The notes under the pieces are model-generated. The model saw only the letters and a program-made list of their open reading frames with translations. It did not search any database and was not told the DNA's origin. Of a DNA stretch of 42,235 nt, positions 1-7,356 are shown piece after piece (the stretch's first letter is position 1; every line of letters starts with the position of its first letter). Source of the DNA: Deltaproteobacteria bacterium CG_4_9_14_3_um_filter_63_12 (GTDB lineage: Bacteria; Myxococcota_A; Bradymonadia; UBA4248; UM-FILTER-63-12). The DNA lies in assembly GCA_002789955.1 (NCBI GenBank), contig PFUG01000402.1, positions 1 to 42,235 on the forward strand, written 5' to 3'. Position numbers and translations under genes: made by a program.

Positions 1-20
1 TGACGACGCCTAAGGTGCAC

Positions 21-1193
21 TTAAGGTACTGCGTCGAAGATCACCGCCGAGAGCGCGTTGTGCAACGCTCTGCCTCTCTTCGTGCTGAGCAGCTCACGGG
101 GCGACTCCCATTCGATGAGCCCGTCCTTCGTGAGGGCGTGCAGCGCGCTAGAGAACGATTCGACCAGAGGCTTTCCAAACTCAGCCTCTAGTCGGTCCAA
201 GTCCACTGAGAAGTGGGTCCGCAGAGGAAGAAAAAGCCTCTCAGCGAGGTGGACTGCGGGTGAGAGGTCTTCTTTGAAGGTCGGGAAAGGGGCTGAAAGG
301 TAGTGTTTGAGATCTCGCCCGTTCGCCGACCGAACACTGGCCCCCCCCCGCGTACGACTCAAAGAATGGGCTCCCATTCCCAGCCCCAGATACTGGCCGC
401 CGAGCCAGTACAAGAGGTTGTGCCGACTCCACCCCCCCCACTTCGCGGAGTTCGAGACCTCATAACGATGGAATCCAGCTGGGAGCGCCTCATCCAGACG
501 CTCGAACATCACCAAAGTCTCGTCCTCACCGGCGGCGACAACGTGCCCACGCGCACGACGCCGCCAGAGGGGAGTTTGAGGTTCGATGGTGAGCTCATAG
601 GTCGACAGGTGGTCGATCCCGCTGGCACAGAGAGTCTCTAGATCTCGTTCGAAATCGGCCACGCGTTGATTGGGCAGGCCGAAGATGAGATCGGCGCTGA
701 TGTGTTCGAACCCGGCTCTTCGCGCAGCCTCCACTGCAGCGAGGGCCTGTTCGGGAGAGTGGTGTCTCCTGAGCTGCTTGAGCAGGGAGGACGAGAGACT
801 CTGTATCCCAAGAGAGATTCTGTTGACTCCACTCTCCTTCCAGCGGTGGGCGAGCTCGAGGCCGAAGCTCTCTGGGTTGGCTTCGCAAGTGATTTCCTCG
901 GGGACTCCGAATCTCTCTTCGAGGCGCCGCAGCAATGCATCGAGGCAGTTCGGGTCCCAGAGCGATGGGGTTCCTCCTCCAACATAGAAGCTGCGGGCGC
1001 TCATGCCCTCGAATTCTGCCGCCCTCAACGCGAGTTCACGCAACAGCGCATCGAGGTATGGTGCATGCGGAATCGAGCGACGTACGGCGATATCGAAATC
1101 GCAGTATGCACAACGCCTGTCGCAAAACGGGACGTGAACGTAGACGCCGAGGGCGCCATCGGGTTCGAATCCCAATGCCGAGTTCGCTTTCAT
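21..1193 (-). CDS. hemW: Radical SAM heme chaperone HemW
   Basis: The 390-residue protein starts its core with a strand followed by a Cys-x3-Cys-x2-Cys cluster (Cys24, Cys28, Cys31), the radical-SAM [4Fe-4S] signature. The next residues are Asp-Phe, not the fourth Cys that marks true HemN oxygen-independent coproporphyrinogen oxidases. A GGGTPS motif near residue 72 and the segments NRISLGIQSL and LIFGLPNQ are typical of the HemN/HemW family. In the family, HemW carries heme and hands it to respiratory enzymes; it does not oxidise coproporphyrinogen. The length fits HemW. The ATG at 1193 has only a weak ribosome-binding site. The gene lies 272 bp downstream of rpmG on the same strand. Confidence 0.9.
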   Translation of the reverse strand: MKANSALGFEPDGALGVYVHVPFCDRRCAYCDFDIAVRRSIPHAPYLDALLRELALRAAEFEGMSARSFYVGGGTPSLWDPNCLDALLRRLEERFGVPEEITCEANPESFGLELAHRWKESGVNRISLGIQSLSSSLLKQLRRHHSPEQALAAVEAARRAGFEHISADLIFGLPNQRVADFERDLETLCASGIDHLSTYELTIEPQTPLWRRRARGHVVAAGEDETLVMFERLDEALPAGFHRYEVSNSAKWGGWSRHNLLYWLGGQYLGLGMGAHSLSRTRGGASVRSANGRDLKHYLSAPFPTFKEDLSPAVHLAERLFLPLRTHFSVDLDRLEAEFGKPLVESFSSALHALTKDGLIEWESPRELLSTKRGRALHNALSAVIFDAVP

Positions 1194-1417
1194 AGGCGCA
1201 CAAAGGCGCGCGGCTGCGCCACCACAAACGATCCACGACAGCCACTGGCCGAAACCGAGCGAACTTCAGGGGCCGACCACGAGACCGTCACAGACGACTA
1301 GGACAAGCCTTCAATGGCCGATCGTGAGCACCGAAGCGCTCGCCCCGAGTTCGGTGCCAGTATGTGAGCGAAATCCGACCGGATCAGCACCAGGAATACT
1401 CCCCTCCGCCAGCCATT

Positions 1418-1434
1418 CGGACCCGAAAGGTCCG
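1418..1434 (-). terminator. Hairpin downstream of rpmG, possible terminator
   Basis: A perfect 6-bp inverted repeat (CGGACC and GGTCCG) encloses a 5-nt loop, 32 nt past the rpmG stop. No T-run follows on the minus strand, so intrinsic termination is uncertain. The rest of the 272-bp space between rpmG and hemW (1194-1465) shows no gene, tRNA or clear promoter. Confidence 0.3.
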
Positions 1435-1465
1435 GTAGCCGACGGTCCGGAAGAGAATCCTTTGC

Positions 1466-1630
1466 CTACTTGATTTTGGCTTCTTTGAACCAAACGTGCT
1501 GTCGCACCTTGGGGTCGTACTTCTTGAAGCGCAGTTTGTCCGGCGTGGTGCGCTTGTTTTTCGTGGTCGTGTAGAAGTAGCCGGTCCCTGCTTCGGAAAC
1601 CAGGCGAATTTTCTCTCTGATCGCAGCCAT
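1466..1630 (-). CDS. rpmG: Ribosomal protein bL33
   Basis: This 54-residue protein is a component of the 50S subunit. It reads [17 protein letters not shown], then [10 protein letters not shown] and a [13 protein letters not shown] tail, closely matching the proteobacterial L33 pattern. It has no cysteines, so it is the zinc-independent (C-minus) form. The correct start is the ATG at 1630; an upstream in-frame ATG at 1765 would add a non-homologous extension. The gene stands alone: the tRNA, secE and nusG genes often found near rpmG are absent from this window. It is divergent from the acyltransferase gene that starts at 1878. Confidence 0.95.
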   Translation of the reverse strand: MAAIREKIRLVSEAGTGYFYTTTKNKRTTPDKLRFKKYDPKVRQHVWFKEAKIK

Positions 1631-1694
1631 TTCTCTGTCCTCTCGATGCCCTGTCTGTCTCGATGATGCTCGAGAACGATTGCGGCCATGGCCA

Positions 1695-1708
1695 CCCGCG
1701 AAAGCGGG
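1695..1708 (-). promoter_or_regulatory. GAAA-loop hairpin between the rpmG promoter and its start
   Basis: CCCGC and GCGGG form a 5-bp stem around a 4-nt loop, 65-78 nt upstream of the rpmG ATG. If the promoter proposed at 1716-1744 is used, the hairpin sits at the very start of the rpmG transcript. A role in autoregulation is only a possibility. Confidence 0.25.
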
Positions 1709-1715
1709 GCATCGG

Positions 1716-1744
1716 CATGTACCCCATACTAGGGTTGGAGTCAA
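1716..1744 (-). promoter_or_regulatory. Candidate sigma-70 promoter for rpmG
   Basis: On the minus strand a TTGACT (-35) is followed after exactly 17 bp by TACATG (-10). The -35 box is strong (5/6) and the -10 weak (3/6). It would give a leader of roughly 80 nt for rpmG. Confidence 0.35.
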
Positions 1745-1877
1745 GAACTGGTTTTGTCGCCCCAATCCACAGCAGAATTGCCAACGCGGTTGTCTTCAGG
1801 GCTGCGCGAACGCAATATGTCGGCGCGCTCGACATGGGTCGCGCGCGCGGATTTTGGGGATCAAACCAGGAACTCGA

Positions 1878-4634
1878 ATGAATGACCGGCGTCGAGACCA
1901 AACGATGAGGCCGATGCTCAAACGCGTCGCGCTTTGGTTACGAATAGCGCTTTGGTGGTTCTTCGCGAAGGTCAATTTTGGCTCGAAGCTTGGGGCAGCG
2001 CTTCGAGAGGGGGTGGCCCGCGGCACACTCGTCTATGTCCTGCAGACCCGCAGCGTATTCGACCTCCTCTACTTCAACTATGTCTTCCTCAAACATCGTC
2101 TGCCACTCGCCAAATGGTCGAACGGCCCGAGCACGACCTGGTTCATGCCTATGCTCCACCTTTTGCGGCGGCTGTTTCGGCGCAGAAGCTCTCTCTCCGA
2201 GGAAAATGCTCTCTCCGAGGTGATTTCGAATGGCGACGCCGCGCTGATCTTTCTCGAGCGTCCGGCGGCGAGCGAGTCAGAGAGCAGGGCATACAGCCAG
2301 CGGTTTCTGGAAAGACTCTGCGAGCTCGAAGCGCACTCTCTCGAGAGCATCGTCGTTGCCCCCCTGCTCATCGTCTGGGACCGGCGGAGCGAGGAGTTTC
2401 GACCATCACTGCTGGCAGGCACTTTCGGAACGCGACAGCACCCTGGTTTTCTCAGGAAAGTCCTGGGCGTGATACAGAACCTCTGGCAGCCGTTCTTCCT
2501 GATGGGGGCACCTCACGTTCAGGTCTGTGATCTGGTTCCCCTCTCCGACTTCCGTCCGGGCACTGGGGAGAAGGCGTCAATACGGGCCGAGGCGCTGAGG
2601 GTTCAGCTTCTCGCCCAGCTCGAGCAAGAACGCTCCACGGTCATTGGTCCTCGCTTCAAAAAAGGAGCGGTGATCAAACGCGAAATACTGGCCGATGAGT
2701 CGGTCCAGTCCTCGCTCGCTCGCCTCAAGGAGACCGACAGTCGCTCCCTGGAAGAGATCACACGAGTCGCCCGTGAGAATCTGAACGAGATCGCCGCAGA
2801 TTTCTCCATGCTCACCGTCAAGTTGATGGCTGCGGCACTGACCCCAGTCTGGCAGAACATCTACGATGGCCTCGAGGTCGATGAGGAAGGTTTGGACCGT
2901 GTGCGCACCGCGGCGCGCGACAGCAGCATCGTCGTCGTGCCGAGCCACAAGAGCCACATCGACTACCTCATCATCTCCTACATCTTTTTTCAGTATGGAC
3001 TGGTCCCACCTCACATCGCGGCGGGCGACAACCTGGACTTCCCCCCGATTGGCAGTCTCTTTCGGCGAGCAGGGGCGTTTTTTATCCGTAGGCAGATCAA
3101 GGACGATCCACTCTACAAACTCTGTCTACGGCTCTACCTCGCCAAGATCCTCTCAGAAGGGCATGGGCTCGAGTTCTTTATCGAAGGTGGCCGCAGCCGA
3201 ACTGGAAAGCTCATGGCGCCGCGCTTCGGGATGCTGCGCATGATCGTCGATGCGTTCGGAGAAGGTACGGTCGACAAGGTCAAGATCGTCCCCTGCGCCG
3301 TGACCTACGAGCGAGTCATCGAGGGCCGCAGCCATCAGGCCGAAGTTCAAGGTGCCCCGAAGAAGCAAGAACATCTCGGTGCATTGCTGCGCTCGACCAA
3401 GGTGCTGACCAGCAAGAACGGACGGCTCTACGTCACGTTCGGTGAGATTCTCGACCTCGGAGAATACATGAAGCGCTACGAAGTCGAGCCGGTGAGTCCT
3501 CCAGAGCAGCAGCACGCGCTCACGCAACGTTTGGGGTATCGCCTCATCTACGAAATCAACCAGGCCGGGACGGCGACGCCAAGCGCCCTCGCCAGCCTCG
3601 CCCTCCTGACGCTCGAAGGGCGCAGGATAAGCAGGCCACGTCTGTTGGCGGCCATTGGGTTCACTCTCGATATGCTGCTGCGTAAGGGCGTTCGTTTGTC
3701 CCCTTCGTTACAGACCGCGCTGGCGAGTAAACGGGCGCAGCTCAAGGCCGAGACCGTCGACGAGCAAGAGTTCGACTCAACATTTTTGAGTGGCTCGTCG
3801 AACGCCTCTCCTTCTGGGGTTTTTGCGAAGCTCGGGCAGGCGGTAGCCGAGTACATCGATGAGGCCATCAAGGGATTTTCCGATGGGAATCTGGTCGAGT
3901 TCACGACCGTCAAAGGCTCCCAGTCCGACCTGAACTTCTTCTACGGTGTGCCCGAAAAAGGAAGAGGCGAGCTCTCTTATTACAAGAACACGATCGTCCA
4001 TAACCTCGTTCCGGACGCGCTTCTTGCGACCGCACTATTGGAGCCTGGCGAACCGCGAATCGAGGTCGAGCCTCTGATGGAGAGGACCCTCCTCCTCTCT
4101 CGGCTCTTCAAACATGAGTTCTTCTACGAGGAGCGCGCGGAGTTCAAAAACGTGTTCTGGCGCACCTTCAAGGAATTCGAGGCCCGTGGTTGGCTGCAAT
4201 TGGCCGAAGAGCCAGACGCGGCCGTGATGATCACGCCTGAGACCATCGATGCACTGACGTACTTCCACCGGATTGTGCTGACGTTCCTAGAAACCTACAC
4301 GTTGGTGGCGGGTGAGCTCGACCACCTTCAAGGACGTTGGGTTGGCGAGAAGGACTTCATCGACCACCTCAAGGTGACGTGCCAGGTTCGCTACCACGAG
4401 GGCGTTGTTCGCTACGTCGAGACCTTGGCGATGCCCACCTTCAAGAACGCACTGAGGCGTTTCATCGAGTGGGGTCTGGTCGAGGATCGCACGGTGCAAA
4501 AGAGGCGAAAACCCTCGCAACAGTTGCGCTTCGTCGAGGGACAAGAGGCTCGTTGGCGCGAGACGCTGAACCAACTGATCTGCCTTCTTCGGGGACGCAA
4601 GAAGGCACGTCAAAGAGTGACGCGAGTGGACTGA
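1878..4634 (+). CDS. PlsB-type glycerol-3-phosphate acyltransferase family protein
   Basis: The 918-residue protein has the acyltransferase motifs of the PlsB/DHAPAT family. The first, SHKSHIDYL, contains the catalytic His357-x4-Asp362; the acyl-acceptor-binding motif EGGRSR is at 436-441, followed by a Pro-Arg-Phe-Gly segment. In the family these membrane-bound enzymes acylate sn-glycerol 3-phosphate at position 1, the first step of phospholipid synthesis. It is about 110 residues longer than E. coli PlsB. I place the start at ATG 1878, preceded by CCAGGAACTCGA; an open frame reaches back to 1680, but its Arg/Cys-rich extension does not look coding. A more distant dihydroxyacetone-phosphate acyltransferase role cannot be excluded. 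It lies 96 bp upstream of the acyl-CoA dehydrogenase start. Confidence 0.85.
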   Translation: MNDRRRDQTMRPMLKRVALWLRIALWWFFAKVNFGSKLGAALREGVARGTLVYVLQTRSVFDLLYFNYVFLKHRLPLAKWSNGPSTTWFMPMLHLLRRLFRRRSSLSEENALSEVISNGDAALIFLERPAASESESRAYSQRFLERLCELEAHSLESIVVAPLLIVWDRRSEEFRPSLLAGTFGTRQHPGFLRKVLGVIQNLWQPFFLMGAPHVQVCDLVPLSDFRPGTGEKASIRAEALRVQLLAQLEQERSTVIGPRFKKGAVIKREILADESVQSSLARLKETDSRSLEEITRVARENLNEIAADFSMLTVKLMAAALTPVWQNIYDGLEVDEEGLDRVRTAARDSSIVVVPSHKSHIDYLIISYIFFQYGLVPPHIAAGDNLDFPPIGSLFRRAGAFFIRRQIKDDPLYKLCLRLYLAKILSEGHGLEFFIEGGRSRTGKLMAPRFGMLRMIVDAFGEGTVDKVKIVPCAVTYERVIEGRSHQAEVQGAPKKQEHLGALLRSTKVLTSKNGRLYVTFGEILDLGEYMKRYEVEPVSPPEQQHALTQRLGYRLIYEINQAGTATPSALASLALLTLEGRRISRPRLLAAIGFTLDMLLRKGVRLSPSLQTALASKRAQLKAETVDEQEFDSTFLSGSSNASPSGVFAKLGQAVAEYIDEAIKGFSDGNLVEFTTVKGSQSDLNFFYGVPEKGRGELSYYKNTIVHNLVPDALLATALLEPGEPRIEVEPLMERTLLLSRLFKHEFFYEERAEFKNVFWRTFKEFEARGWLQLAEEPDAAVMITPETIDALTYFHRIVLTFLETYTLVAGELDHLQGRWVGEKDFIDHLKVTCQVRYHEGVVRYVETLAMPTFKNALRRFIEWGLVEDRTVQKRRKPSQQLRFVEGQEARWRETLNQLICLLRGRKKARQRVTRVD

Positions 4635-4651
4635 CGAAGCGACTCGTCAAG

Positions 4652-4680
4652 TTGACGGCATCTCACTGGCTCACTACATT
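4652..4680 (+). promoter_or_regulatory. Sigma-70-like promoter of the acyl-CoA dehydrogenase gene
   Basis: TTGACG (5/6 match to the -35 consensus) and TACATT (4/6 match to the -10) are separated by exactly 17 bp. Transcription would start around 4687, next to the palindrome at 4690-4707 and about 43 nt before the ATG at 4731. Confidence 0.55.
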
Positions 4681-4689
4681 GAATTAGCC

Positions 4690-4707
4690 TGAATGATGAT
4701 TCATTTT
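4690..4707 (+). promoter_or_regulatory. FadR-like (TetR-family) operator palindrome
   Basis: The 18-bp site TGAATGATGATTCATTTT contains the perfect half-sites AATGA and TCATT around a 4-bp centre. It resembles the Bacillus subtilis FadR operator consensus as I recall it (TGAATGA, four variable bases, TCATTCA); only the last two bases of the right arm differ. It lies just downstream of the -10 box at 4675-4680, where a bound repressor would block transcription of the following fatty-acid beta-oxidation gene. The T-run after the palindrome could also make it a weak terminator, but the position favours an operator. No TetR-family gene is in the window. Confidence 0.55.
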
Positions 4708-4730
4708 TGGCGTTTGAGCCCACCAAACTC

Positions 4731-6524
4731 ATGGAGATCGTCGTGGACAAAGCTGCATCCTCTACTCCCCAAGGTTGTTCGTTCTTGGTTGAAGCTGTCG
4801 GCTCGCAGCCTGTCTTTACTCCGGAGCAGATCACCGACGATCAAATGATGTTTTACTCCGCTGCGCAGGAGTTCATGGAGAGGGAGGTGATCCCTCGCTC
4901 TGAGGAGATCGACTCGATGGTCCCAGGCCTGATGCCCAAGCTCCTCAAGCGTGCGGGCGAGGCGGGATTGCTCATGGCGGAGGTGCCTGAGGCTTTTGGT
5001 GGGCTGGATCTCGAGAAGGTCGTTGTGACCTTGATCAGCGAGCAGACGGCTCGCCAGGGTTCGTTCGGAACCGCTTTTGGCGCGACGACGGGAATTGGTA
5101 CTTTGCCGATCGTCTTCTTTGGAACCGATGCGCAGAAGCAGCGGTATTTGCTCAAGCTGGCGACCGGCGAGCTGCTCGCCGCATATGCACTGACCGAACC
5201 CAATAGTGGCTCGGACGCCCTTGGAGCCAAGACCCAGGCGGTTTTGAGCGAGGACGGCAGCGAGTGGATTCTCAACGGCCAGAAGATTTGGATTACCAAC
5301 GCAGGCTTTGCCGACATCTTCATCGTGTTCGCCAAGGTCGATGGGGAGCACTTCTCTGGGTTCATTGTCGAGTCGAATCGCCCTGGTTTCTCGACCGGTG
5401 AGGAAGAGAAGAAGATGGGGCTGAAGGGCTCCTCGACGCGGATGTTGTTCCTCGACGACGTGCACATCCCCAAGGAGAACTTGCTGGGCGAGATCGGCCG
5501 CGGCCACAAGATCGCGTTCAACATCCTCAATTTGGGTCGTCTCAAGCTGGGCGCAGGTTCGATTGGGGCCGCCAAGCCGGTCTTTGACACGTCGGTGCGC
5601 TACGCCAACATGAGACATCAGTTCAAGCGGCCCATCGCTTCCTTTGGGGCGATTCAGCAGAAGATCGCCGACATGGCGTTGCTCATCTTCGCTGGCGAGG
5701 CCATGGCCTATCGGGTCGCTGGCGCGATGGACCAGACGCTGCACACCCTCGATCCCAGTGATCCAGATTGGAACGCCAAGGCAATGGCTGGCATCGAAGA
5801 GTTCGCCGTCGAGGCTTCGATCCTCAAGGTGTTCGGTTCGGAGGCGATCGCGTTCGTCGCCGACCAAGGGGTGCAGATTCACGGTGGCCTCGGTTTCAGC
5901 GCCGAGTATGCGGTGGAGAAGGTTTACCGTGATGTTCGGGTCAATCGCATCTTCGAGGGGACCAACGAGATCAACCGAATGTTGATCCCTGGGATCATCC
6001 TCAAGCGCACGGTTAAAGGGGAGCTCAACCTCTTCGCGGCCATCCAAGCCGTGGAGGCCGCGCTGGCTGGCCCGAAGGTCGAGCTGCCTGAAGCCGACGA
6101 AGCGTTTGCGGTGGAGGTTGCGCTCACCGAGCTGGCCAAGAAGACCTTTTTGATGGCCGCAAACGTCGCCATCCAGAAGTACATGACCAACCTTCGAGAC
6201 CAGCAACAGTTGCTCTTGACGCTGGCGGACCTCGTGACGTCGCTCTACGTGATGGACTCGACCGTCGCGCGAGTGAAGCAGATGCAGGCCGCCGGCAAGG
6301 TTCAGGAGATTCACAGGCTCTTGGCTTCCGTCATGTGCGCCGAGTCGTATCGTTCAGTGATCGATACCGTCGACGCGCTTTTGCCGAGCCTCGCCAAGGA
6401 CGACAAGCTGAGTCAGCTCTATGTGAAGCTCGAGCACCTCAAAGTGCGGCCGGGGATCGACCTCATCAAAGCCAAGAGAGCGATCGCGGCGCACTTTATC
6501 GAGAGAGAGAAATACAGCGTCTGA
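4731..6524 (+). CDS. Long-chain acyl-CoA dehydrogenase (VLCAD/ACAD9-like)
   Basis: The 597-residue flavoprotein would catalyse the FAD-dependent alpha,beta-dehydrogenation of fatty acyl-CoA, the first step of beta-oxidation. Visible family marks are the ALTEPNSGSDA flavin/substrate segment, the WITNAGFAD strand, the QGVQIHGGLGFSAEY helix region and RIFEGTNEINR, whose Glu is the catalytic base position in VLCAD. A C-terminal extension of about 170 residues after this motif matches the larger VLCAD/ACAD9-type enzymes. I choose ATG 4731; a TTG at 4707 is in frame but lies inside the operator, and neither has a good ribosome-binding site. Expression is probably controlled by the operator at 4690-4707. 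The 198 bp after the gene contain only weak inverted repeats. Confidence 0.9.
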   Translation: MEIVVDKAASSTPQGCSFLVEAVGSQPVFTPEQITDDQMMFYSAAQEFMEREVIPRSEEIDSMVPGLMPKLLKRAGEAGLLMAEVPEAFGGLDLEKVVVTLISEQTARQGSFGTAFGATTGIGTLPIVFFGTDAQKQRYLLKLATGELLAAYALTEPNSGSDALGAKTQAVLSEDGSEWILNGQKIWITNAGFADIFIVFAKVDGEHFSGFIVESNRPGFSTGEEEKKMGLKGSSTRMLFLDDVHIPKENLLGEIGRGHKIAFNILNLGRLKLGAGSIGAAKPVFDTSVRYANMRHQFKRPIASFGAIQQKIADMALLIFAGEAMAYRVAGAMDQTLHTLDPSDPDWNAKAMAGIEEFAVEASILKVFGSEAIAFVADQGVQIHGGLGFSAEYAVEKVYRDVRVNRIFEGTNEINRMLIPGIILKRTVKGELNLFAAIQAVEAALAGPKVELPEADEAFAVEVALTELAKKTFLMAANVAIQKYMTNLRDQQQLLLTLADLVTSLYVMDSTVARVKQMQAAGKVQEIHRLLASVMCAESYRSVIDTVDALLPSLAKDDKLSQLYVKLEHLKVRPGIDLIKAKRAIAAHFIEREKYSV

Positions 6525-6722
6525 GTCGTCCAGGCCCTTGTGCTTCGATGAAATCGACGCAACACACAAGAAAACAGGAAACCTTCTCTGTCGTTTGCCC
6601 GACAACGGTCTGATTGGCCGGCGTGATCACAGGACTCGGCCGCAGGCGTCTGCAGCTGGGTGTGGTCGCGCCCGTTTCCGCCGATCAGATAGAGCACACG
6701 AACCAATAGACGGAGAAGCAAC

Positions 6723-7328
6723 ATGGTCGAGGAGGCATTCGCGGCGCTGGTCAAACACGCAGAAAGTCACGGACTCAAGGTCTTCTTTCACAACGAACAG
6801 GGGATGCCCTTTCTCATGGTGCGTGAGCGCCGTGAGGTCTACATGTCGAGCGCGCTCCCCTTCCAGCGCCGGATTTCGCTGCTGGAAAAGGCGCTCGAAC
6901 AGGCCTCTATCCCTCGTCCGACGCACGGCTGGAGCTGCTCACCCGATGAGGTCTTCAACTCCAAGCTGGTGGACTCTTTGGTTGGTGACTGTGACTCCAC
7001 CTTGCGAGAGACCACTCCCCCCTCGGAGGTCTCTGTGCGAGAATCTGCCGCAGAGAGTGTCCAAGCGGCGCGAGTCGCACTCTCTGAAGGAAGCTCGTCT
7101 CCCGACGGGCGGCACAGGCCATTGGGTCCGATTGGTGCTGACCGCTGTGAGGTGTGTGGCGATGGACCTTACGGGTTCATCAAAGGCATGACTTTCTGTC
7201 GGTATCACCTCGGCAAATCTGTCATCGGTGCGCTCGAGCCCAGCGAGGTCATGCAGCTCCGTCGCCGTCACGGGCACCATCCCGAGATCTCGTCCGAACG
7301 CTACGACGAGAGGGGCCGGGCCCGTTGA
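6723..7328 (+). CDS. Unknown protein with C-x2-C...C-x2-H site
   Basis: I do not recognise this 201-residue protein. The N-terminal 90 residues look like a compact alpha/beta domain. A Ser/Thr/Glu-rich linker follows (about 95-130). The C-terminal part contains Cys142-x2-Cys145 and Cys159-x2-His162, spaced like a single zinc-binding knuckle, then a basic His/Arg-rich tail. There is no signal peptide or membrane segment, so it is likely cytoplasmic. The start at 6723 has a good ribosome-binding site (CGGAGAAGCAAC). It converges with the next gene, leaving 28 bp between stops and no visible terminator. Confidence 0.6.
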   Translation: MVEEAFAALVKHAESHGLKVFFHNEQGMPFLMVRERREVYMSSALPFQRRISLLEKALEQASIPRPTHGWSCSPDEVFNSKLVDSLVGDCDSTLRETTPPSEVSVRESAAESVQAARVALSEGSSSPDGRHRPLGPIGADRCEVCGDGPYGFIKGMTFCRYHLGKSVIGALEPSEVMQLRRRHGHHPEISSERYDERGRAR

Positions 7329-7356
7329 TCTTGTCGAATGGAGTGCGTGTCGGGGG

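Noticed and set aside
21..1193. HemN, oxygen-independent coproporphyrinogen oxidase
   Set aside because: The fourth Cys of the HemN cluster is replaced by Phe; the length also fits HemW.
1194..1465. tRNA or other RNA gene next to rpmG
   Set aside because: rpmG often sits near tRNA genes, but no cloverleaf or anticodon arm could be built here.
4690..4707. Terminator of the acyltransferase gene
   Set aside because: The palindrome has a T-run, but the stem is only 5 bp and AT-rich, and it lies just downstream of a good promoter, so an operator fits better.
4701..6314. A 537-codon open frame on the minus strand
   Set aside because: It lies entirely opposite the acyl-CoA dehydrogenase gene, has no recognisable sequence, and reflects the GC-rich codon pattern of the true gene.
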